A stretch of 5,203 nt of DNA. Origin: Chloroflexota bacterium (lineage in GTDB: Bacteria; Chloroflexota; Anaerolineae; SpSt-600). The stretch is taken from NCBI GenBank assembly GCA_011041825.1, contig DRAO01000458.1, positions 1 through 5,203 on the forward strand, read 5' to 3'. The notes under the pieces are model-generated. The model ran no database searches. It had not been told where the DNA came from and saw nothing but the letters and a program-made list of their open reading frames with translations. Positions 1-5,203 of the stretch are shown piece by piece. A program made the translations under genes and the position numbers. How positions within the stretch are numbered: the stretch's first letter is position 1; each line of letters starts with the position of its first letter.

Positions 1-1964
1 ACCAACCTGCCATCCGCCAGGTACACCTCCAGCCCTTTGGCCCCCCCGGAGGCGGTGGCCGTGAAATGCACTACTGCATCCAATGGCCTATCCAGCCCGT
101 TAACCAGGCTCAATTTGCCCCGGACGGAAACCCACCACCACGATGCCCGCAGCGTCTGGTCGGGGGCCAGTGCGAACCCGTCGCCGGGGACAACGATTAC
201 AGAGGCAGGTTCTGCCCGCAGCCGTAGCACGGTGGCGGTATCGAACCTCCGCACCACCTCGAAATCCTCCGTCATCGCAGAAGGGGTGGGCAAAGGTGTA
301 TACCAATGCTCAAAACCGGGCCAAGTGGAATGCACGATGACGTATTTGACCCCCAGGTAACTGAGCACCCGGGGAGCTTGCCGGTCGGTGAGGTCCAGGA
401 TGGCAGGCAGCAGCAAGTTGGAGCGGCGGCTGAAGCCGTGGCCGTTTGCCAACCGCTTGCCGTGGACGGTGATGTAGAAGAGGTAATTGGGGCTGACCCG
501 GTCGGAGCGGGAGAAAGGGTACTCGGCGATGATGAAATCGCCCGGTTGTTCCGCCAACCAGCGGTAAACTTCCGGTACATAGCCGGTGTCAATGGGCGCA
601 GCGCTGGGGGGACGGTGAAAGCTGTAATCGAGCCCCAGCACTGCGAGGACCAGCAGGCCGAGGAGAAGCCATTCCCTGTTCGGCCAATGCCTCAGGATGT
701 ACCTCACGCCGAACCCGGCCAACACGGCTGCCGCCAGCATCACCAGCACGCCAAAGTGGGCGTATTCCTGGAACCAGGGAGCTAAAGGGTAGGCAAAGTA
801 CCCCGGCCCCTCGATGGTCACCGGTCCCAAGCCGGGCATGTTCAGCCGGAGGGTGGGCGGCGTAATCGAAAGGAGCATTGCCGCCCCGAAGACCACCCCG
901 AAGAAGAGGACGGCGAAGCGGTCGAATTCCTTCAAAGTGCTTTTCCTGAGCTCCTTCCACCACCCCCAGATGGCAAACCCCATCATCGCCAGCACCCCAT
1001 AGCCGATGAAGAGGCCATGCGTGAAATCACCCTGTTCTCCCCTAGGGGGGTCTATTCCCCGGAACAGCGGGCGCAAGGGGGAGAAATCGGAAGGGAAGAT
1101 GTAATCGGATGGGGTGGCCACCAGATTGTAGAGGCGGGAGAAGGCCCAGATGTACTCATAGGGCACATCCTCCGAGGGGATGATTGCTGTGCGGGCTACG
1201 AGAGGCCCGGCTACGGGCAGCACAAGCGCCGCCGCCACCGCCCCAGCCACACCGCCTAAAAGCAGCATATCCTTCTTTACCCCCAACCGCCCCCGTGTCA
1301 CATAGGCGTACATAGCCTCAAAGAGCCCGTACAACAGCGTGAAAACAGCCAGCACGAAGCCGTAAATATAGCTGGAGAGGAAGGCAACCCCAAACCAGAA
1401 CCCGGCCAGCGCTGCATCCTGCCGATGCCGCCTCTTCCGCAAGTTCAACAAAGCCAGGGCGTAACAGGGAACCCACTGGATGTTGGAAAGGGGAATCCAG
1501 GCCCAGGATTTCCAGAGGTGATAGGGGCAGAAGGAGTAGATGAGTCCGGCCACAAACCCGGCGGTGCGGCTGCCGGTCAGCCAGAGGACCAGGTGGTAAG
1601 TGGCGATGGCCGCCAAGGGAAAGCTGATGAGCACCATCGCATTGAAGGCGAAGGTCTCGTTGACCAGCGCCGAGAGGAGGATGCCAGGCCACACCATCCC
1701 CCGCTCTATCACCGGACCCCACTCAGCCCCGAAGGGGGCGGCCACCATAGGGTTAGGCTGGGCGGGGAGCCCTCTGAGCCAGGCGGTTTTGAACCACCAC
1801 AGCCAGAAGAGGGTGGATAACGCATCGCTGTGGAAGGCAAACAGGAGTCGGGCGGGGTGCAGGATGGAAGGCCAGGCGAGGATGAGGGTAAGTGCGGTGT
1901 ACAAGGCGTAAACCACCGCATCCCTCTTGCGCTCTCCCGGCCAGCACCGTGATTTCACCTTCAT
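1..1964 (-). CDS. Polytopic membrane protein, GT-C glycosyltransferase-like, 3' end outside window
   Basis: The frame is open from ATG 1962-1964 to the left edge, giving 654 residues (MKVKSRCWPG...) with no stop. A basic N-terminus (K2, K4, R6, R12-R14) precedes the first hydrophobic segment (about 16-34), suggesting N-in topology. I estimate 10-12 membrane segments, including about 93-132, 134-150, 157-175, 184-215, 230-257, 317-335, 349-370, 397-424 and 431-446. The loop after the first segment carries HSDALSTLFWLWW with D47, placed like the catalytic Asp of GT-C enzymes that use lipid-linked sugars. N71, P77 and G79 in the next loop and FCPYHLWKSW (145-154) fit related uncharacterised bacterial proteins. 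From about 448 the chain is soluble, with VYRWLAEQPGDFIIAEYPF (465-483), TVHGKRLANGHGF (499-511) and YLGVKYVIVHS (536-546), probably outside the membrane. The last 60 residues look beta-rich. It likely transfers or processes surface sugars, but substrate and activity are unknown. The start has a weak upstream GGTGG; GTG at 1974-1976 is an alternative. The gene follows dnaE by 28 bases. Confidence 0.85.
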   Translation of the reverse strand, partial: MKVKSRCWPGERKRDAVVYALYTALTLILAWPSILHPARLLFAFHSDALSTLFWLWWFKTAWLRGLPAQPNPMVAAPFGAEWGPVIERGMVWPGILLSALVNETFAFNAMVLISFPLAAIATYHLVLWLTGSRTAGFVAGLIYSFCPYHLWKSWAWIPLSNIQWVPCYALALLNLRKRRHRQDAALAGFWFGVAFLSSYIYGFVLAVFTLLYGLFEAMYAYVTRGRLGVKKDMLLLGGVAGAVAAALVLPVAGPLVARTAIIPSEDVPYEYIWAFSRLYNLVATPSDYIFPSDFSPLRPLFRGIDPPRGEQGDFTHGLFIGYGVLAMMGFAIWGWWKELRKSTLKEFDRFAVLFFGVVFGAAMLLSITPPTLRLNMPGLGPVTIEGPGYFAYPLAPWFQEYAHFGVLVMLAAAVLAGFGVRYILRHWPNREWLLLGLLVLAVLGLDYSFHRPPSAAPIDTGYVPEVYRWLAEQPGDFIIAEYPFSRSDRVSPNYLFYITVHGKRLANGHGFSRRSNLLLPAILDLTDRQAPRVLSYLGVKYVIVHSTWPGFEHWYTPLPTPSAMTEDFEVVRRFDTATVLRLRAEPASVIVVPGDGFALAPDQTLRASWWWVSVRGKLSLVNGLDRPLDAVVHFTATASGGAKGLEVYLADGRL

Positions 1965-1972
1965 AAGCTTTA

Positions 1973-1977
1973 CCACC
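1973..1977 (-). promoter_or_regulatory. Weak ribosome binding site for the membrane protein gene
   Basis: On the minus strand GGTGG lies 8 bases upstream of ATG 1962-1964. It differs from GGAGG by one base. Its spacing supports this ATG over the in-frame GTG at 1974-1976, which has no purine-rich sequence at the right distance. An in-frame TAA at 1998-2000 limits any longer start. No promoter or terminator is visible in the 28-base gap after the dnaE stop, which fits co-transcription or translational coupling. Confidence 0.45.
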
Positions 1978-1992
1978 GCAGGAGGAGGCCCT

Positions 1993-4900
1993 TCAATTTA
2001 CCTTTATTGCTCCTTCCCCCAGGAGGTTTATCAGCTTCTGCTCCAATTCTTCGCAATACCTGGTACGGACGTTGGGGAACTCCAAGGCAAATCGCTCTTC
2101 GCCCACAGTAACATAGAAAGTAAACCTGTCATTGCCCTTGTAACTGGTGAGGAGATGATAAATCTCCCCCAGACGCCTCACATCAGCCTCCTCATCCCCG
2201 GTACGGCGCAACGTTATGTGGATGTGCTTGCCCGATGAAGATGTCTCCGTCAGGGCAGGTGAGGTTTCGGGAGATGCATCCGGTTCGGAGGGGGTTCCCT
2301 CAGGTGAAGGCTCCTGGGCCTTCGGACGTATCAAGGTGACGTGGTCCTGAACCGAATCGCAGATGATAGCCGGGCGGCCATTGCGCATATCAACCCTGCC
2401 TTTTATGATTAGAATCCGCTCCTCATCCCACAGCTCCGCTGTCTTCCTGTAAACCCTGGGGAAGATGACCACCTCGATGCTGCCCTGGATGTCCTCCACC
2501 TGGGCAAAAGCCATCGGCTCACCCCTCTTGGTGGTTATCTCCCGCACATTGGTGACCATACCCGCTATGGTCACCTTCTGACCGTCCAATTCCTCGTTGA
2601 TTTGACCGCAGAAGTGGGTGATGGCTTCCGAGAGGGCGGGCATAACCTGCTGGAGAGGGTGCTCTGATACATACACCCCCACCAGTTCCCTCTCCCAATC
2701 GAGCATCTCCCGACGGCTCACCTTGCGGGCCTTGGGCAACGGAGGCAGCGTGGGGATGGCATAGAAGAAGGTCAACTGTCCTACCCCGGCGGCTCGATGG
2801 GCTTCGGCGCTAACGGCAATCATCTGGTCCATAAACTGGAGGAGCTGAGCTCGCCCACCGAAGGCATCCAAAGCCCCTACCTTTATGAGACACTCCAGCG
2901 CCTTCCGGCCCACTTCCTTCAGGTCCACCCGCAGGCAAAAGTCCTCCAAATCCTTGAAGGGTCCGCCCTTCTCCCTGGCCCTGAGGATGGCCTCCACTGA
3001 ACCAGAGCCCACGTTTTTGACACCTTCCAGCCCGAAGCGGATGGCCTCTCGCTTTTTGCCATCTTCCTCCCATTCCTCTATCGTGAAACCCCGCCCGCTC
3101 TTGTTCACATCTGGCGGCAGGACCTCGATGCCCATCCGGCGACATTCGGTGATGAGCACGGCCAGCTTATCGGTGTTGTGGCGCTCTACGGTGAGCATCG
3201 CCGTCATATATTCGGCGGGGTAGTGGGCCTTGAGGTAAGCTGTCTGGCAGGTGAGGACAGCGTAGGCAGAGGCATGGCTGTTATGAACCAGGATGTCATT
3301 AGCGATAAAATTGTGCAAGTCAGGCACAGTCAGGTCATAAGTGGGCTTATCGCCCACGTACTCTATGCTCTCGATTTCGTCCCAATAGATATCACTATCT
3401 GAGTACCGGCGCAGTTCGCTACTGTCAAAGTAATCGGCTAAACGGGCAATGGTTTCCCGACGGAACCCACGCTTGGAAGGTGAACCTATGGGTTGAAATT
3501 CCCGTTGGGCGACCCCAGCTTCCGCCCGCATTTGCCGCCAGGTAATTCCGGCAGCGGCTTTCTCAGCCCGCACTATCTCTTTGACCGGGACAGGAATCAC
3601 ATCACGGGTGCCACGGGCGGTTCCGTATTCCCCTTGCAGGATTTCTTCACATATCCCTCGAAGATGTGGCTCTATGAAGTGAACTCCTATTGTGGCGGCA
3701 AAGTTCTTAAGATGTTCTCCGCCCATCACATAAACCTGATAGCCAGTGCGTCCACCTCGATACGGAAACTCAACGGTGCGCAACTTGCTTACCACCCCCA
3801 GGCGCAGGAGCAAGTGCTGTACCTGTCTTGCCAGGCGCTCCGAAGCAGTTGCGTAATAAGCGCAGAAATAGCCATCACACTTATTTACATAACCATCTCC
3901 CGACCACAGACGGCTCAGGAGCAACGCTATCTGACGGTTGTTGAGTTCAAAGGCCTCCGGTGGGATTTCCTTTTCGGATGCTCTCTTACCCCATATACCC
4001 AATTTCTTCGCCCAGCGTACTATCCCTGCTTCCTCATCCCTCTTGATACGCTTGGCGTAGACTGAATAAGTGCCCTTGTGCAGAGAGATGGTGCACTTCA
4101 CATTCTCAAACTGCTCCGCTGCTCTAACGTAATCTTCCAGCAGTTCTTTGCTTTTAGTGTAGAAGTAAACAGACCCGGGATGGCACAGGTTGCCCTCAGC
4201 CAAGAGATACCCCAGCACTATCACCTCGTGGTCAGGCCATTGGGCCTTGCCCTCCACCGGGAGGCAGCGGGGGACGGCTATCAGGTCGCCGGGCTTCAGT
4301 TCATCCAACCGCTTCCAGCCGTTAAAGGTATAGAAGGGGTGGTTGGCAGTGGCCTCGATTTCCCGACCAAGATGGGTTCTCAGCCGGTAGACGGGCTTGA
4401 CGCCGTTGTAGTGCACTCCGGCTATGGGATGCTTGTGGAGCTTGAGGCCATTTATATCGCAGGTCAAAGTGTTGGCGATTTGCCTCGTGCCGTTGTAGAG
4501 TTCGGCAATCTTCACCAAACGCCCTGTGTCAGCGTCCACTACTTCTACATCGCCCGGCAGGCACTTGTTGAAGCCATAATTGGCAAAGTACTCGATATCC
4601 TTGAAGATTTGCTCCGCCACATTCCTGGGGATACCCCTGGCGACGGCTCCTTCCACGAACTTCTTGCGGTGGGCCAGGAGCTCCTTCTCCTTCTTCTTGC
4701 CCACCGCCCGGCGCATCAGGTCAGCTTCCGAGGCGGTGTAGCCTGCAAGGTCGGTGGCAATGCGGATAATCTGCTCCAGGTAGATGATGATGCCGTAGGT
4801 CTCCTTCAGGATGGGCTCCAAAGCCGGATGGCGGTATTCCACCGGTTTGCGTCCGTGTTTGCGGTCTATGTACAGGTCAATGTACTGCATCGGGCCGGGG

Positions 4901-5203
4901 CGGTAGAGGGCCAGCACAGCCACCACATCATCGAAGACGCTAGGCTTCAGGCGGGTGAGCACCCGTCGCATCCCTGCCGATTCAACCTGGAATATCCCGG
5001 TGACTTCGCCGCTGGAGAGGAGTTCATAGATGGCCGGGTCATCCAGAGGGATGTCCTGGGGGCGCAACTCGATGCCGTGCCGTTCCTTGATGAGGTCCAG
5101 AGTCTTCTGGATGATGGTGAGGGTGGAAAGCCCCAGGAGGTCTATCTTGAGGAGGCCCAGCTCTTCGAGGATTTCCATCGGATACTGGGTTACGATGGAA
5201 CCA
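1993..5203 (-). CDS. dnaE: DNA polymerase III alpha subunit (DnaE), intein-containing, 5' end outside window
   Basis: Catalytic subunit of the bacterial replicative polymerase, acting at the fork with the beta clamp. The frame stays open to the right edge (residues GSIVTQYP precede the first in-window Met at 5176-5178), so that Met is internal and the true start is missing. Counting it as residue 1: LLKIDLLGL holds D13, equivalent to the third catalytic aspartate of the family (E. coli D555); RPGPM lies at 93-97; GKKKEKE follows the ADLMRRA motif near 152-166. The conserved FNK-SHASAYA stretch is split by an intein (206-633). The C-terminal extein then has KAHYPAEYM (650-658), a helix-hairpin-helix (about 717-743), a clamp-binding-like QLTFF (801-805), an OB fold (about 867-945), an acidic Pro/Ser/Thr linker (about 952-983) and a C-terminal domain to 1061. 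The stop is TGA at 1993-1995. The PHP domain and first two catalytic aspartates are not visible. Identity is clear from the motifs; I read it as DnaE rather than PolC because the OB fold lies C-terminal and no exonuclease is seen. Confidence 0.97.
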   Translation of the reverse strand, partial: GSIVTQYPMEILEELGLLKIDLLGLSTLTIIQKTLDLIKERHGIELRPQDIPLDDPAIYELLSSGEVTGIFQVESAGMRRVLTRLKPSVFDDVVAVLALYRPGPMQYIDLYIDRKHGRKPVEYRHPALEPILKETYGIIIYLEQIIRIATDLAGYTASEADLMRRAVGKKKEKELLAHRKKFVEGAVARGIPRNVAEQIFKDIEYFANYGFNKCLPGDVEVVDADTGRLVKIAELYNGTRQIANTLTCDINGLKLHKHPIAGVHYNGVKPVYRLRTHLGREIEATANHPFYTFNGWKRLDELKPGDLIAVPRCLPVEGKAQWPDHEVIVLGYLLAEGNLCHPGSVYFYTKSKELLEDYVRAAEQFENVKCTISLHKGTYSVYAKRIKRDEEAGIVRWAKKLGIWGKRASEKEIPPEAFELNNRQIALLLSRLWSGDGYVNKCDGYFCAYYATASERLARQVQHLLLRLGVVSKLRTVEFPYRGGRTGYQVYVMGGEHLKNFAATIGVHFIEPHLRGICEEILQGEYGTARGTRDVIPVPVKEIVRAEKAAAGITWRQMRAEAGVAQREFQPIGSPSKRGFRRETIARLADYFDSSELRRYSDSDIYWDEIESIEYVGDKPTYDLTVPDLHNFIANDILVHNSHASAYAVLTCQTAYLKAHYPAEYMTAMLTVERHNTDKLAVLITECRRMGIEVLPPDVNKSGRGFTIEEWEEDGKKREAIRFGLEGVKNVGSGSVEAILRAREKGGPFKDLEDFCLRVDLKEVGRKALECLIKVGALDAFGGRAQLLQFMDQMIAVSAEAHRAAGVGQLTFFYAIPTLPPLPKARKVSRREMLDWERELVGVYVSEHPLQQVMPALSEAITHFCGQINEELDGQKVTIAGMVTNVREITTKRGEPMAFAQVEDIQGSIEVVIFPRVYRKTAELWDEERILIIKGRVDMRNGRPAIICDSVQDHVTLIRPKAQEPSPEGTPSEPDASPETSPALTETSSSGKHIHITLRRTGDEEADVRRLGEIYHLLTSYKGNDRFTFYVTVGEERFALEFPNVRTRYCEELEQKLINLLGEGAIKVN
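2764..2778 (-). other. Putative beta-clamp-binding pentapeptide of DnaE (QLTFF)
   Basis: The codons read QLTFF, preceded by Gly and placed between the helix-hairpin-helix and the OB fold. That is where bacterial DnaE proteins carry their internal clamp-binding motif. The family consensus is roughly QL(S/D)LF. Here the Gln, the Leu and the final Phe fit, while Thr and Phe occupy the third and fourth positions. Clamp binding is inferred from position and similarity only. Confidence 0.65.
3280..4563 (-). mobile_element. DnaE intein with LAGLIDADG homing endonuclease (428 aa, in frame)
   Basis: Protein-splicing element that should excise itself from the DnaE precursor and ligate the exteins. It begins at Cys1 (codon 4561-4563) after extein YGFNK and ends at His427-Asn428 (Asn codon 3280-3282) before extein Ser+1 of SHASAYA. 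In intein numbering, block A is CLPGDVEVVD (1-10); block B is EATANHPFYTF with T72 and H75 of the TxxH motif; block F is YDLTVPDLHNF (409-419); block G is ILVHN followed by Ser. These are the residues of a class 1 intein: N-S acyl shift at Cys1, transesterification to Ser+1, Asn428 cyclisation. Without the insert the exteins join as FNKSHASAYA, matching intein-free DnaE proteins. Endonuclease blocks occupy the middle, so this is a full-length intein, not a mini-intein. No stop or frameshift is visible. The site is three residues downstream of the Y/CFN junction of the cyanobacterial split DnaE intein. Function is inferred from the motifs. Confidence 0.96.
3568..4230 (-). other. Homing endonuclease region of the DnaE intein (LAGLIDADG/DOD type)
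   Basis: This region, about intein residues 112-332, carries the endonuclease that would cut an intein-free dnaE allele so that repair copies the intein in. Block C is VLGYLLAEGN (116-125, DNA 4189-4218) with acidic E123. Block D is SEKEIPPEAF (196-205) with K198. Block E is LLSRLWSGDGYV (215-226, DNA 3886-3921) with acidic D223. Block H-like sequence RQVQHLLLRLGVVSKLR covers about 246-262. Both metal-binding acidic positions are filled, Glu in the first motif and Asp in the second, a combination seen in other intein endonucleases, so nuclease activity is plausible. Boundaries are approximate. The following stretch (about 338-398) reads like a small helix-turn-helix before SDIYWDEIESIEY and may assist DNA recognition. 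Hand-counted GC in 3841-4140 is 148/300, against 182/300 in extein DNA at 4621-4920. Confidence 0.88.

Noticed and set aside
306..785. A 159-codon plus-strand open frame, and similar plus-strand frames at 1425-1820 and 3493-4065
   Set aside because: Each lies antisense to a frame with clear protein motifs (membrane protein or intein). Their translations show no recognisable domain and have the skewed composition typical of frames opposite GC-rich genes.
1039..1048. Perfect 10-base palindrome CCCCTAGGGG
   Set aside because: It lies within the membrane protein coding frame, in codons for Pro-Pro-Arg-Gly. It has no loop and no T-run on either side, so chance in GC-rich codons explains it.
1318..1722. 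Minus-strand frame of 134 codons, with others at 589-963 and 272-592
   Set aside because: They are out-of-frame shadows of the membrane protein on the same strand. The real frame runs uninterrupted from 1964 to the left edge with regular hydrophobic segments; these frames are rich in Arg, Gly, Pro and His with no coherent pattern.
1973..1985. Possible small hairpin (CCTCC, TGC, GGTGG on the minus strand) covering the ribosome binding site of the membrane protein
   Set aside because: The stem would be only two plus two G-C pairs around a T-T mismatch, with a three-base loop. That is too weak to claim regulation.
3280..4563. Split intein, or two separate dnaE gene halves
   Set aside because: The reading frame is continuous through the endonuclease with no internal stop and no new start signal, so it is a contiguous cis-splicing intein.
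5176..5178. ATG as the dnaE start codon
   Set aside because: The frame continues upstream to the window edge with residues GSIVTQYP that match the conserved DnaE sequence before this Met, and the protein would lack its first two catalytic aspartates.

Overview
The window is GC-rich bacterial DNA. It carries two genes, both on the minus strand and both cut by a window edge. The larger is dnaE, encoding the replicative DNA polymerase III alpha subunit. It enters from the right edge and stops at 1993. A single in-frame intein of 428 residues interrupts it at 3280-4563. After a gap of 28 bases comes a large polytopic membrane protein of the GT-C glycosyltransferase type. It starts at 1964 and runs off the left edge after at least 654 residues. 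No plus-strand gene looks real, and no RNA gene, CRISPR array, insertion sequence or terminator was seen. Coding sequence covers essentially everything.

Organism: the alpha subunit has the bacterial DnaE layout, with a clamp-binding peptide, an OB fold and a separate C-terminal domain. The membrane protein resembles large, mostly uncharacterised GT-C-like proteins that I associate with Chloroflexota and, less often, Cyanobacteria. I infer a Chloroflexota-like bacterium, but this is an impression from protein style and not a demonstrated placement.

Layout: 1-1964 (minus) is the membrane protein, with 10-12 hydrophobic segments followed by a soluble C-terminal region. 1965-1992 is a short intergenic gap with a weak ribosome binding site. 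1993-3279 (minus) is the C-terminal extein of DnaE: end of the fingers region, helix-hairpin-helix, clamp-binding motif, OB fold, low-complexity linker and C-terminal domain. 3280-4563 is the intein, with all splicing motifs and both LAGLIDADG motifs of a homing endonuclease. 4564-5203 is the visible part of the N-terminal extein, which includes the third catalytic aspartate. The PHP domain and the first two catalytic aspartates lie outside the window.

The two genes may be co-transcribed because they are close and on the same strand, but their products have no obvious functional link. The most interesting item is the intein. It is a mobile protein-splicing element in an essential gene, looks intact for both splicing and homing, and its endonuclease core is clearly lower in GC than the host gene around it.
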